Source: Marisediminicola sp040546025
Lineage (GTDB): Bacteria; Actinomycetota; Actinomycetes; Actinomycetales; Microbacteriaceae
Reading direction: 5' to 3'
NCBI RefSeq assembly: GCF_040546025.1
Contig: NZ_JBEPNA010000004.1
Location: 124,001 to 188,000, forward strand
Length of the DNA: 64,000 bases
Part shown: piece after piece, positions 18,107-27,216 of the stretch
How positions within the stretch are numbered: position 1 is the stretch's first letter
Layout of the letters: each line of letters opens with the position of its first letter
Notes under the pieces: model-generated
Databases searched by the model: none
The model's input: only the letters and a program-made list of their open reading frames with translations
Told to the model about the DNA's origin: nothing
Program-made: the position numbers and the translations under genes

Positions 18107-18553
18107 ATGGCCACCACGACAACCCCCAGCCGCCAGGCTTCCCCCCGAGTCGCGGAGGCCTCGACGCTCGACGCCCGCCGGATCGCAGTCGGGCTCGCGC
18201 TGGCTGTTACAGCGGCGATCCACGTGCTCGACCTGCCCAGCAAGGTGCAGGAGGTGCCGTACCTTGCGGTCGCGTACGTCCTGCTCATCGTGGCATCGTT
18301 CGTCATCATGGAGCGCATCTTTCGCCACGGGATTCTCATCGACTACCTCGCCGCGATCGGCCTCGGCCTCGCCATCCTGCTCGCCTTCGTCGTCAACCGC
18401 ACGGTCGGAATGCCCGGCGCGACCGACGACATCGGCAACTGGCTCGAGCCTCTCGGTCTGCTGTCGCTCGTCGTCGAGGGCTTCGTCGTCTGGCAGGCCG
18501 CCGCCGCCATCGCGCTCCTGCGCCGCGCGAACGGTGCTCAGACTTCTCCCTGA
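18107..18553 (+). CDS. Small four-helix membrane protein, function unknown
   Basis: ATG 18107 follows CGGAG by 6 bases. The 148-residue protein begins with a Thr/Ser/Arg-rich tail and then has four hydrophobic helices (for example RIAVGLALAVTAAIHVLDL and YLAVAYVLLIVASFVIMERIF). No catalytic motif is visible and I do not recognise the family. It is convergent with the SDR gene, whose uncorrected frame runs through it on the other strand. Confidence 0.7.
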   Translation: MATTTTPSRQASPRVAEASTLDARRIAVGLALAVTAAIHVLDLPSKVQEVPYLAVAYVLLIVASFVIMERIFRHGILIDYLAAIGLGLAILLAFVVNRTVGMPGATDDIGNWLEPLGLLSLVVEGFVVWQAAAAIALLRRANGAQTSP

Positions 18554-18591
18554 CAAGGTGTGGCCTGAACCGCAGCCTGCGGCGACTCCCT

Positions 18592-19418
18592 CTAGATGCT
18601 GCGGTGGTCGCGAACAGCGAGTTCGAGCGCCTCGAGGCGGGCGCGATTGCGGCATCTACGGCCATCGGGTCGGTCAAATTGAGCTGCTGCATCGCCCGAC
18701 GGCCTTCCGGTGCGGTGTTTATTTCATGCTCGCCAGCCTCCAGGGCAGCAATCAGGTCGGCGATGACGTCATCGAGCGATCGACGCTCCCACCCGAGGTC
18801 GGCACCGGCGTTCTGCGACGTCATCATCGCCGTGTCAGTCGCGCCGGGATAGACGGTCGCAACATGCACGCCGGTTCCGGTCAATTCGCGGCGAAGCGAT
18901 TCGCCGAACTGCGCAAGGCCCGATTTTGTTGCCGCGTAGACCGAGTAGAACGGCATTCCGACGAGCGCAATCCCGCTGGCAACATTCAAGAGGATGCTGC
19001 CGCGTGCCTCACCGCTCTGCCGAAGGGCAGGAAGCAGGGCCCTGGTCAGCATGATCGGGGCGGTGAGATTTAGGTCGATCATTGCATGGACATCCGCATC
19101 GGAGATCAGCTCGAGCCGGCCGGCACGCACATTGCCGGCGTTGTTGACGAGAAGATCAACGGCACTCCACGACGCGACCGCCTGAGCGATCCGGTCCACT
19201 GCGCCGGGCCGGGTGAGGTCGTCGACCAGGATCTCGGTCGTTCCGCCCTCAGCTGCAACGAGCCGAGCGGTTTCCGCGAGCGTGGCAAGCTGACGGCCGA
19301 CCAGCAGCAGGTGACCTCCGCGTCGACCGAATTCGAGCGCGAGGGCCCGGCCGATGCCCTGGCCGGCGCCCGTGATGATTCCGCGTCGATTGCTGAGATC
19401 ACGATGATTGAGGTCCAT
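18592..19418 (-). pseudogene. Short-chain dehydrogenase/reductase with C-terminal frameshift
   Basis: ATG 19418 has GGGAGA 6 bases upstream. The SDR features are intact: GAGQGIGRA cofactor loop, NNAGN, the catalytic Ser in LNVASGIAL and YSVYAATK with Tyr and Lys. Near the end the frame breaks. After AIAP, a change of frame at the GGG run 18639-18641 (plus strand) restores RLEALELAVRDHRSI and a stop at 18592, a normal SDR tail. As written, the frame instead runs to 18393 through an arginine-rich tail antisense to the small membrane protein. One missing C explains it. This may be real or a consensus error; catalysis should survive either way. Confidence 0.8.
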
Positions 19419-19608
19419 GAGCGATCTCCCTGTGATTGCGGCGGGATGACGGCGGCCGGACTGTCCCGACCACCGCCACAATGCTCTTAAGGACAACAGG
19501 CCATCGCGAGGGAAATTCCGGGCTGGCCTCGGACTGGCTCCCGCGTCACCGGCAGCGGTGGTGCGCCGTCCGGGGCCCGCCAGCAGACGGCTGGCTCACC
19601 ACTGCGCG

Positions 19609-20979
19609 TTACTTGAGGATGCGAATGAGCTTCTTGTTGGCGAACTCCGCGATGCCGAAGCGACCCAACTCGCGGCCAAAGCCGGACCGCTTCACACCGC
19701 CAAAGGGCAGCTCAGGGCTGTCGAGGAGCGAGCCGTTGATGAAGACCATCCCCGCCTCGATCAGATCGGCGACGCGCAGGGCCTGCTCCGCATCCGTCGT
19801 GAAGAGGTAGGAACCGAGGCCATACGGGATGTCGTTCGCCACCTGCACTGCCTCGGTCTCGCTCTCCACACGGTAGATGGCGGCGACCGGACCGAAGAAC
19901 TCCTCCCGGTAGGCGTCACTCTGCGGGGATACATCGGTGAGCACCGACGGAGAGAAGAAGGCGCCGTCGCGGCGCCCGCGTACGACAACGGTCGCCCCCT
20001 GTGCTTCGGCGCGGTGGAGCTGCTCCTCGAGGGTGTCGGCCGCGCCGAGGGATGAGAGCGGGCCCAGCGTCGTGTCCGGCGAGGTGGGGTCCGCCGGAAG
20101 AGTTCCGCCGATCTTCTCCGTGAAGAGTTCAACGAATGCGTCGAACAGACCGTCGATCACGATGAATCGCTTGGCTGCGTTGCAGGCCTGGCCGGAGTTG
20201 TCGATGCGAGCGGCGACAGCGGCGTCGACGGCTTCCTCGAGGTTGTCGGTGCTGAGCAGGATGAACGGGTCTGATCCGCCCAGTTCGAGTACGACCTTCT
20301 TGAGGTTGCGGCCGGCGACCTCGGCGACCGCGGCCCCCGCACCCTCCGAACCCGTCAGCGAAACGCCGCACACGCGGGGATCCGCGATGATGTCCGCGAT
20401 CTGGGCGTTCGACGCGTAGAGGTTGCGGTAGGCGCCTGCGGGGAAGCCGGCATCCGCAAAAATCTCCTCGATGGCGGCGGCGGATTCGGGGCACTGCGAG
20501 GCGTGCTTGAGCAGGATCGTGTTGCCGAGCACCAGGTTCGGACCGGCGAAGCGGGCGACCTGGTAGTACGGAAAGTTCCAGGGCATGATGCCGAGGAGTA
20601 CGCCCAGTGAGGCGTTGCGCATGAACGCCGAGCCCTCACCGCCGAGCAGCTCGATCGGTTCGTCGGCGAGGAAGGCCTCGCCGTTGGTGGCGTAGTACGA
20701 GTAGATGTCGGCTGAGAAGTCGACCTCGCCGAGTGCCTGGTCGAGCGGCTTGCCCATCTCACGCACGATGAGGTCGGCCAGGTGATCCCGGCGCTCGGAG
20801 TGCAGGTCCGCGACACGCTGCATCAGTGCTGCGCGGTCGGCCACCGAGGTGCGGCGAGAGAATTCGCTGTGTGCACGGTCTGCGGCACCGATGGCGTCGG
20901 TGACCTCGGCATCCGTTGCCAGAGCAAAGGCTGGCCCGGTCGCCCCGGTAGCGGGATTCGTGACTACGTATTTGTTCAT
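19609..20979 (-). CDS. NAD(P)-dependent aldehyde dehydrogenase, succinate-semialdehyde type
   Basis: ATG 20979 (MNKYVVTNPATG) is preceded by GGAGAGATC. The 456-residue enzyme has the aldehyde dehydrogenase catalytic Glu in LELGGSDP and Cys in NSGQACNAAKR, with GIMPWNFPYYQ in the cofactor-binding core. The N-terminus TNPATG and overall compact length match GabD-like succinate-semialdehyde dehydrogenases, which feed GABA and similar compounds into the TCA cycle. The SDR gene lies downstream on the same strand. Substrate assignment is by resemblance only. Confidence 0.87.
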   Translation of the reverse strand: MNKYVVTNPATGATGPAFALATDAEVTDAIGAADRAHSEFSRRTSVADRAALMQRVADLHSERRDHLADLIVREMGKPLDQALGEVDFSADIYSYYATNGEAFLADEPIELLGGEGSAFMRNASLGVLLGIMPWNFPYYQVARFAGPNLVLGNTILLKHASQCPESAAAIEEIFADAGFPAGAYRNLYASNAQIADIIADPRVCGVSLTGSEGAGAAVAEVAGRNLKKVVLELGGSDPFILLSTDNLEEAVDAAVAARIDNSGQACNAAKRFIVIDGLFDAFVELFTEKIGGTLPADPTSPDTTLGPLSSLGAADTLEEQLHRAEAQGATVVVRGRRDGAFFSPSVLTDVSPQSDAYREEFFGPVAAIYRVESETEAVQVANDIPYGLGSYLFTTDAEQALRVADLIEAGMVFINGSLLDSPELPFGGVKRSGFGRELGRFGIAEFANKKLIRILK

Positions 20980-21135
20980 GATCTCTCCACAGGTTTCGTC
21001 GCTGGCGCCGATCGAGAATGGACCCACTACTGCCGAGACAGGGCCGAGCTCGTGTCGTTACAGTCTGCCGCAGTCGCGGCTGTGGGGAAGCCATTTTGAA
21101 TCGTCCCCGGGTTTCTCGCCGCATTCTTTCTGGTG

Positions 21136-21600
21136 AAAGGATCAGGGGTGACCGAGAAGGAGTCGGTCGAGTTGCGGGAGGCGAGGAAACGGATCCGGCT
21201 GCTGGGCCCCGTCACGGTGACCTACCGGGTATTGAAATTCTCCAAGCACGCCTTCTACCAGTGGCTCCGAAACCCGATCGCGCAACGAGACTGGGATGAT
21301 GCAGCGGCTCTGGTCCGTGTTTGCGAAGAAACGCGTCCTGAGTGGCAAGGCCGGTCCGCCCGTGCACGACGACCACGTCCAGCGGAACCCCGCCGCGGCA
21401 GGCCCGAACGAGCGGTGGTTGACCGACATCACCGACCATCGCAGCGCTTGAAGGCAAAATCTACCTCTGCGCGATCAAGGACGTGTGGTCGAACAAGATC
21501 GCGGGCTACTCGATCGACTCCTGGATAAGGGCGACAGCTACCAGGTCGCAGTGCTCCGTGAACCCTCCCACGACGGCACAGTGGCCTCGGCGGCGGTCTG
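21136..21600 (+). pseudogene. IS3-family transposase remnant
   Basis: Pieces of an IS3-type orfA/orfB pair are joined with an internal deletion. VTEKESVELREARKRIRLL resembles the orfA C-terminus; VTYRVLKFSKHAFYQWLRNP and AQRDWDDA the orfB N-terminus. Further on, PNERWLTDITDHRSA hits a stop, but moving one base restores EGKIYLCAIKDVWSNKIAGY, the DDE core. The element is broken by deletion and at least one frameshift and then fades out. It flanks the copper-type genes on their left, with a different IS3 remnant on their right. Confidence 0.75.
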
Positions 21601-21678
21601 AACTGAATTTATCTGGAAGTTGACGGGGAGACGCGTGCGGCTTCGCGGCGGTATCGTGAGGGTGCCAGTGCATGGGAG

Positions 21679-22140
21679 GTGAACGCGATCACGATTTCCG
21701 ATGTCAGCCGTCTCGCCGCACCCGGCGGGCACCGAACCCGGCGAATCCTTGTCGCGCTACTCGGGGTGGGGGCCTTGCTGCTCGGCATCCTCATGATGCA
21801 CTCGATCGCGAACACTCACGACGCCGCGAGCGACATTTCGCAAGCGGCAGTGTCCCACTCGGCGGGTGAGCCGCTGACTGCCGCGGCGAGCGCCGCAACG
21901 CTGGCGCCTTGGAGCGCGCTCGGAGCACTGGAATGCAGCGGACCCTGTGAGCATGACCACGTGTCTGGCCTCATGCTGTGCATGCTGGCGCTCCTCACTG
22001 TGGGCTTGTTTGCGGGCTTCTCACTTATGTCCCGTCCAACACACCGCCTCCGGCCCCTCCGTCAAGATCTCGCCCGCCCAGAATCGCGCTCGATGCATCT
22101 CGCACCTGACCTCGTACTGCTTTCGATCAGTCGGACCTGA
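21679..22140 (+). CDS. DUF6153-like small membrane protein
   Basis: GTG 21679 has GGGAG directly upstream. The 153-residue protein has two membrane helices (RRILVALLGVGALLLGILMMHS and GLMLCMLALLTVGLFAGF) separated by an extracytoplasmic segment with CSGPCEHDH, a cluster of Cys and His that could bind metal. This layout fits the DUF6153 family found beside copper-resistance genes in actinobacteria. The next gene is a P1B-type ATPase, which supports a copper-related role. Confidence 0.65.
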   Translation: MNAITISDVSRLAAPGGHRTRRILVALLGVGALLLGILMMHSIANTHDAASDISQAAVSHSAGEPLTAAASAATLAPWSALGALECSGPCEHDHVSGLMLCMLALLTVGLFAGFSLMSRPTHRLRPLRQDLARPESRSMHLAPDLVLLSISRT

Positions 22141-22370
22141 TTCGGACGCCACCTGGATCTGCCCGGTGTGCCCGTCGGAGAACCCTGCCGCACGAATCCG
22201 GTACGGCCTCCGTCCCTATCGATCTGTTCGACGTGATGATCGATGCATTGGGTGGTGCGCGCGACGCTAACGTCTCGATTCCGCTGACTTCGCCCCGAAC
22301 GCCCACTCAACTACACCCGTAACTACCCTCATGCTCGTCAGTCGACACATCACGAAGGGACACATCGCCC

Positions 22371-24971
22371 ATGAATAACAGACAATCGGTCGTACTCGAA
22401 ATCTCGGGCGTTCACTGGGCGTCATCGAAGGCCATCGCGGAGTCCACCCTCCGACGTCGGCCCGGTGTAATCAGCGTGGAGGCGAATCCCGTCTCACAGA
22501 CAGCGAACGTGACGTACGATCCCCACGCGACCAATGTCGGGCAATTGCGCGGATGGATCGAGGATTGCGGCTTCCATTGCGCCGGGCAATCTGTCCCGGG
22601 CCACATCTGCGATCCCATGGAGGAGCCAGCCAACCGGATGAGTGCGTTCACCGGCCCCGGTCGCGATGAGGACAACAATGGGGCGATTGACCACACGAAG
22701 CATTCTGCCGAGGTGCACACAGGACCTGGTCTGGCATTGGCGGAACCGGTCCCGGGGACGCCGTCGGAGCACCTGCATAGTGAACACGGGCACGGCGCAA
22801 TAGGCGCTCAGGATTTGACCGCTCCCCCTGAGGCTGCCGGGCCAGCGCATGATCACGCCCCACGCACGGCTCAGGATATGATGGGTCACGGTGGTCATGG
22901 CGGCGCTGCGAGCATGGATGTGATGGTTCGCGATATGCGCAATCGCTTCCTCGTCGCCGCGATCCTGTCCATCCCGATCGTGTTGTGGTCCCCCATCGGT
23001 CGGGACGTGTTCGGATTCTCAGTTCCCACACCGTTTGGACTCAGGGACGACGTTTTCTCGCTCATCCTCTCGCTGCCTGTGATCTTCTACTCGGCCTGGA
23101 TCTTCTTTGACGGCGCCTACCGGGCGCTCAAGGCGCGAACGCTCGACATGATGGTGCTTGTCGCAGTGGGTATCGGCGCCGGCTGGGTGTACAGCGTGGT
23201 GATCACGCTGACCGGCGGTGGCGAGGTGTTCTACGAGGCTGCGACTGTGCTCGCCGCGTTCGTGCTGCTCGGGCATTGGGTTGAGATGAGAGCCCGTGGT
23301 GGTGCGAACGATGCCATCCGCACGTTGCTGGAGCTGGCGCCACCGCGCGCGGTCGTGATCCGTGATGGTGAATCCGTCGAGGTGTCCACATCGGAGGTCG
23401 TCCCTGGCGACCTGATGCTCGTGCGTCCCGGTGCAAAGGTTCCCACTGACGGTGTCGTCGAAGACGGCGACTCGGAGATCGACGAGTCAATGGTGACCGG
23501 CGAGAGCCTCCCCGTCGTCAAGCAGCCGGGGTCCGAGGTCATCGGCGCGACCGTGAACACCACGGGCACGCTTCGGGTGCGCGCCACGAAGGTTGGCGCC
23601 GACACCGCTCTGGCGCAGATCGTCGCGCTCGTGCAGGAGGCGCAGAACTCCAAGGCGCCCGGGCAGCGCCTCGCCGACCGAGCTGCATTCTGGTTGGTGC
23701 TGGTCGCACTCATCGGCGGCACCCTCGTGTTCGTGGTGTGGCTCCTTGTTGGGGCGACATTCCAGTCGGCACTTCTCTTTGCGATCACGGTCGTGGTGAT
23801 CACGTGCCCCGACGCACTCGGGCTGGCGACCCCGACCGCGATCATGGTCGGCACCGGACTCGGTGCGAAGCGGGGCGTGCTGTTCAAGAACGCATCAGCC
23901 ATCGAGTCGGGGGCGAGCATCGACACGGTCGTGCTCGACAAGACAGGCACGCTCACGAGGGGCGAACCGGAGGTCACCGACTACATCCCGATCGGCTACG
24001 ACAAGCTCGAGCTGCTCGCACTCGCCGCTGCAGCCGAGCGCGAGTCGGAACATCCACTTGCCAAGGCGATCGTTGCCTACGCCGAACAGCGTGGTGCACG
24101 CAAGCTCTCGGCAGAGTCGTTCCGCAATATCACCGGCCAAGGCGCCGTCTCGACGGTCGAGGGCCACCGGGTCCTGCTCGGCAACACGCGTCTGATGGAT
24201 GCGGAGGGCGTCGACTCCTCAGCCGTCAGCGCGGAGCAACAGGCACTTGCGAGCACCGGCCGCACCGCCATCATCGTGGCCGTCGACGGCACGGCCGTCG
24301 GCATCATCGCTCTCGCCGATGCCGCCCGGGAGACAGCGGCAGCCGCGATCACCGCGATGCACGAGATGGGGATAGAGGTGGTGATGCTCACCGGCGACAA
24401 CGCCCCGACCGCTGCGCGCATCGGGCAGCAGCTCGGTATCGACACGATCATCGCCGAGGTCCTCCCCGAGGATAAGTCGGCGAAGATCGCCGAACTGCAG
24501 AGGGCTGGCAAGAAGGTCGCGATGGTCGGCGACGGTGTGAACGACGCACCCGCACTGGCGCAGGCCGACCTCGGAATTGCGATCGGAGCCGGCACCGATG
24601 TCGCCATCGAGACCGCCGACGTCGTGCTCATGCGATCCGATCCGCTCGACGTACCCATCGCGCTCCGCATCGGAAAGGGCACGGTGCGCAAGATGCGCCA
24701 GAACCTCGGCTGGGCTATCGGGTACAACGCGGTCGCGCTGCCGATCGCTGCCGGTGTGTTCTACCCGGCATTCGGGATCATGCTCAGTCCCGAGATCGCC
24801 GCGATCTCGATGTCGGGCTCGAGCGTGATCGTGGCAGTCAACGCGCTCCTTTTGAAGCGACTTCGCCTACCCGCCGCTCCGCCCACAGGCTCGGCGGCAC
24901 CCCGCCCGGGGCCCGCGACACAGTCCCGCGGCGGGACGGTCAGCGAATCGATGCCGGAAGCCAACTCATGA
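22371..24971 (+). CDS. Heavy-metal P1B-type ATPase, copper-like, with CPD membrane motif
   Basis: The 866-residue pump has GAAGGGA upstream of ATG 22371. Order: an HMA-like ferredoxin domain (about 8-70) that lacks the CxxC metal site; a His/Asp-rich linker (HSEHGHG, HDHAPRTAQ, MGHGGHGG, about 135-185); eight predicted helices; TGES; CPD near residue 479 in place of CPC or CPH; DKTGT near 523 (phosphorylated Asp); SEHPLAK; MLTGDN; GDGVNDAPAL. Helices 7 and 8 keep YN and MSGSS, as in copper exporters. Copper or silver export is the likely job, but the CPD motif and missing CxxC make the metal uncertain. It follows a DUF6153 gene and lies between IS3 remnants. Confidence 0.9.
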   Translation: MNNRQSVVLEISGVHWASSKAIAESTLRRRPGVISVEANPVSQTANVTYDPHATNVGQLRGWIEDCGFHCAGQSVPGHICDPMEEPANRMSAFTGPGRDEDNNGAIDHTKHSAEVHTGPGLALAEPVPGTPSEHLHSEHGHGAIGAQDLTAPPEAAGPAHDHAPRTAQDMMGHGGHGGAASMDVMVRDMRNRFLVAAILSIPIVLWSPIGRDVFGFSVPTPFGLRDDVFSLILSLPVIFYSAWIFFDGAYRALKARTLDMMVLVAVGIGAGWVYSVVITLTGGGEVFYEAATVLAAFVLLGHWVEMRARGGANDAIRTLLELAPPRAVVIRDGESVEVSTSEVVPGDLMLVRPGAKVPTDGVVEDGDSEIDESMVTGESLPVVKQPGSEVIGATVNTTGTLRVRATKVGADTALAQIVALVQEAQNSKAPGQRLADRAAFWLVLVALIGGTLVFVVWLLVGATFQSALLFAITVVVITCPDALGLATPTAIMVGTGLGAKRGVLFKNASAIESGASIDTVVLDKTGTLTRGEPEVTDYIPIGYDKLELLALAAAAERESEHPLAKAIVAYAEQRGARKLSAESFRNITGQGAVSTVEGHRVLLGNTRLMDAEGVDSSAVSAEQQALASTGRTAIIVAVDGTAVGIIALADAARETAAAAITAMHEMGIEVVMLTGDNAPTAARIGQQLGIDTIIAEVLPEDKSAKIAELQRAGKKVAMVGDGVNDAPALAQADLGIAIGAGTDVAIETADVVLMRSDPLDVPIALRIGKGTVRKMRQNLGWAIGYNAVALPIAAGVFYPAFGIMLSPEIAAISMSGSSVIVAVNALLLKRLRLPAAPPTGSAAPRPGPATQSRGGTVSESMPEANS

Positions 24972-25029
24972 GCGCCACCTCGAGCGACATTCTCGGCGAA
25001 GTGCAACTGACTCGGAGTGAGATCGCAGG

Positions 25030-25232
25030 ATGGCCGCATCACGACGACCGGTTAGCCAGGAGTTCAAGGACGGGTTGTGCCGGGCGGTGATTGCCACCTC
25101 GAAGCCGATCAAGTAAGCGGCCGCAGCCTACGCTGTCGGCGCCGAGACCTTGCGTAAGCGTCGATGCCCGACCTCGTGAAGCGCGACTTCACCGCAGATC
25201 GCCCCGGAATCAAGTTCGTCGGCGCCACGCGC
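25030..25232 (+). pseudogene. IS3-family transposase remnant (second)
   Basis: MAASRRPVSQEFKDGLCRAVIATSKPIK, read in parts, matches an IS3 orfA N-terminus; an in-frame TAA follows, then AAAAYAVGAETLRK continues the helix-turn-helix. Immediately after this the sequence jumps to PDLVKRDFTADRPGIKFVG, the middle of orfB. The element has therefore lost most of its length by internal deletion. It bounds the copper-type genes on the right. From about 25235 to 25430 I see no recognisable gene. Confidence 0.7.
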
Positions 25233-25430
25233 TGTCCGAAATTCACGCAGCAGCCCAGTTGCCGGCAGCAGGGTCCCCCTCACGTGCGTTGTCCACCGGC
25301 CAGTGAGCCCCCGCGCGGACACCGGACCGTTCGTGAGCAGGTTCTCTGCGCTTACCGCGACTGAGCTGGTCACGGTCGGCCCGGTGTCCGCGGCGGCGGG
25401 CTTCACGCCGCAGGACTTTCCGAGGCGCGT

Positions 25431-25925
25431 TTACACGGACTGTCGAAGGTCGGTCGTCGCGGGACCGGCTGGGACAGCGGGGGTTCGAGGCCATGTCCAG
25501 GCGGAGCGCAGGATGAAGGCCAGGAGCAGCACCTCTAGTCCGATGGAGAGGCCGTAGAACCAGGACCAGTCCCAGGACTCCCCTACCGCGTTGAACGCCG
25601 AGACGGCGATGTAGAGCGATCCAACGACGAGGTTCGTGGCGCGGTTCACGCGGGCCGGCAGCGTCATGGAGAGCCACACCATCAGGGCCGGGATTGCTAT
25701 GAGCGCGACAAAAATGGTCATCAACGTCGGGCTGATGTCGAACTCGAAGGTGACGCCGGCGCGGAGGTCGTCGATCACGCCGGGCTTGTAGAGGTGGAAG
25801 TAGTCGATGTAGATGTAAAGGAACATGAAGCTGGTCCATGCGGCGGCGAGCTTGGACTGCACCGGGATCGGCGGGTTGTCGAGCAGGTTCGGGGTGTTCG
25901 TGCCGATGGTGCTGGTTCTGGACAT
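25431..25925 (-). CDS. DUF6326-like small membrane protein
   Basis: A 164-residue protein with four membrane helices; LYIYIDYFHLYKPGVIDDLRAG near residue 40 and LVVGSLYIAVSAFNAVGESWDW near 95 are characteristic of a small family annotated DUF6326. Function is unknown. It diverges from a TetR regulator, and two copies of the same palindrome lie between them, so it is probably repressed by that regulator. Confidence 0.72.
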   Translation of the reverse strand: MSRTSTIGTNTPNLLDNPPIPVQSKLAAAWTSFMFLYIYIDYFHLYKPGVIDDLRAGVTFEFDISPTLMTIFVALIAIPALMVWLSMTLPARVNRATNLVVGSLYIAVSAFNAVGESWDWSWFYGLSIGLEVLLLAFILRSAWTWPRTPAVPAGPATTDLRQSV

Positions 25926-25953
25926 GGCGGACCTCTCAGGTTTTCAGATAGAA

Positions 25954-25967
25954 CTTACGGTTGTAAG
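25954..25967. promoter_or_regulatory. TetR operator candidate, site 1
   Basis: CTTACGGTTGTAAG has half-sites CTTAC and GTAAG around a 4-base spacer. It lies 29 bases upstream of the DUF6326 start. The same half-sites recur at 25987. Confidence 0.7.
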
Positions 25968-25986
25968 GACTGATCGCCAGCGTAGC

Positions 25987-26000
25987 CTTACAAGCGTAAG
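25987..26000. promoter_or_regulatory. TetR operator candidate, site 2
   Basis: CTTACAAGCGTAAG repeats the CTTAC-N4-GTAAG pattern exactly 33 bp from site 1, about three helical turns, so the two dimers would bind the same DNA face. It ends 17 bases before the TetR start codon, which suggests autoregulation. Confidence 0.7.
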
Positions 26001-26017
26001 TGCGCAAGGATGGGGGA

Positions 26018-26686
26018 ATGACGCCGCGCACACCGCTGAGCAGGGAGAGGATCATTGGCGCGGCAGCGGAGGTAGCCGACCGCGCGGGTGTTGCCGCCGT
26101 GAGCATGCGCAGTGTCGCGAAAGTGCTCGGCGTTGAGGCGATGTCGCTCTACCATCACGTCCCAAGCAAGGAGGCGCTGCTCGACGACCTCGCCGATTGG
26201 GTGTTCGAGAGGATCGAGCTGCCCGAGGTCGGCGACACCTGGCGCGAGGCGCTGACCGGCCGGGCACGATCGGCACGATCGGTGCTCACCGCTCACCCGT
26301 GGGCGCTCGGCATGATGGAATCGCGCCCTAACCCGGGCCCGGCGCTGCTGAAGCATCACGACCGGCTGCTTGGCGTGCTGATGATGTCAGGCTTCAGCGC
26401 CGCGCTTGCGACACATGCGTTCTCTGCGATCGACGCCTACGTGTATGGGTTCGCGCTGACCGAGTCGAGCCTGCCGTTCCAACCTGGGGACGGCGCCGAG
26501 GCGGCGTTCGCCGCCACGGTGGCGCCTGCGGCGGAGCTGTATCCACACCTCGCGCGCTCGCTCGCCGAGTTGCTGGGCGATGGCGGTTACGCGTTCGCGG
26601 ACGAGTTCGACTACGGATTGGAGCTGCTGCTAGAGAGCTTGGAGCGTCGGGTCGCCGACGCGAGCCCCGCGCTGCGCGAGCGTTAG
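26018..26686 (+). CDS. TetR-family repressor
   Basis: ATG 26018 has AAGGATGGGGGA upstream. The 222-residue protein has a TetR helix-turn-helix (RERIIGAAAEVADRAGVAAVSMRSVAKVLGVEAMSLYHHVPSKEALL) at its N-terminus and a TetR_C-type ligand domain with SRPNPGPALLKHHDRLLGVL and YVYGFALTESSLPF. It diverges from the DUF6326 gene and shares two CTTAC-N4-GTAAG sites with it. The ligand is unknown. Confidence 0.92.
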   Translation: MTPRTPLSRERIIGAAAEVADRAGVAAVSMRSVAKVLGVEAMSLYHHVPSKEALLDDLADWVFERIELPEVGDTWREALTGRARSARSVLTAHPWALGMMESRPNPGPALLKHHDRLLGVLMMSGFSAALATHAFSAIDAYVYGFALTESSLPFQPGDGAEAAFAATVAPAAELYPHLARSLAELLGDGGYAFADEFDYGLELLLESLERRVADASPALRER

Positions 26687-26689
26687 CGC

Positions 26690-26995
26690 CTCCGCCGCAG
26701 GACTCGCCCGACTAACGAAGCGAGCCACGGGTGCAGGACCCTATCAAGGGGAAATGCCCGATGGTGGCGACGTAACGGGCGCTTGTGAATCACGTGCGGG
26801 CTCGCTGGGTGGTTTGTGGACGCGGCAGGAGGACGACGAGAGCGTCGAGGCGCCAGTCGCAGAGCCGTATTGCAGTCCTGTGCGGATCGCACACTGATGC
26901 TCGGTCTCGTGCAGGTCACCAATAACGAGGCCAGCCAGTTCGCGCAGAGGTTTTCTACAGGTTTTCTGTAGGTGCTACACGTGCGTTAACCCTCA
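26690..26995. other. Intergenic, no gene seen
   Basis: Short frames here have no recognisable domain. An inverted repeat CTACAG-GTTTT-CTGTAG lies at 26955-26971, just before the terminator hairpin and the tRNA-fragment repeat. Confidence 0.5.
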
Positions 26996-27027
26996 AAGTC
27001 CCGGAAACCTTGCGGTTTCCGGGACTT
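26996..27027. terminator. Strong hairpin, terminator-like
   Basis: AAGTCCCGGAAACC and GGTTTCCGGGACTT form a 14-bp perfect stem around TTGC. It sits directly left of the tRNA-fMet 3' fragment, so it was probably the terminator downstream of the tRNA gene before the islands were inserted (inference). Confidence 0.65.
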
Positions 27028-27036
27028 ATTGTTGTC

Positions 27037-27216
27037 GCGGGGACAGGATTTGAACGTGCGACCTCTGGATCAATCCCTTGGTCAGCGGTTGTTCCCTGAT
27101 GTCTCGGAAACCGCCGAGTTCCCTTTAGTTGTAGGGGATGCAGGCGGTTGGCCTGATCCGAGTGTAACGGGTTCACCGCGGTCGGTTACGGAAGATTGCG
27201 ATGGGTAAACGGTGGG
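27037..27216 (-). repeat. tRNA-fMet 3' fragment plus element arm (outer attachment site)
   Basis: The first 32 bases match the 3' half of the tRNA-fMet at 53862 with one mismatch (acceptor tail, T arm, variable region); the tRNA 5' half is absent. The remaining roughly 145 bases match the copy at 45942 in order and at about 85 percent identity by eye, including CTCGGAAACCGCCGAG. This is what an integrase attachment site leaves at the distal end of an island inserted into a tRNA 3' end. Confidence 0.7.

Noticed and set aside
26690..26995. Integrase gene remnant beside the attachment site
   Set aside because: I looked for tyrosine-recombinase motifs (R, HxxR, Y) in all frames and found none I could defend.
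27037..27068. Possible tRNA gene
   Set aside because: Only the 3' half is present, with no acceptor 5' strand, D arm or anticodon loop; it is an attachment-site fragment. The same holds at 45942.
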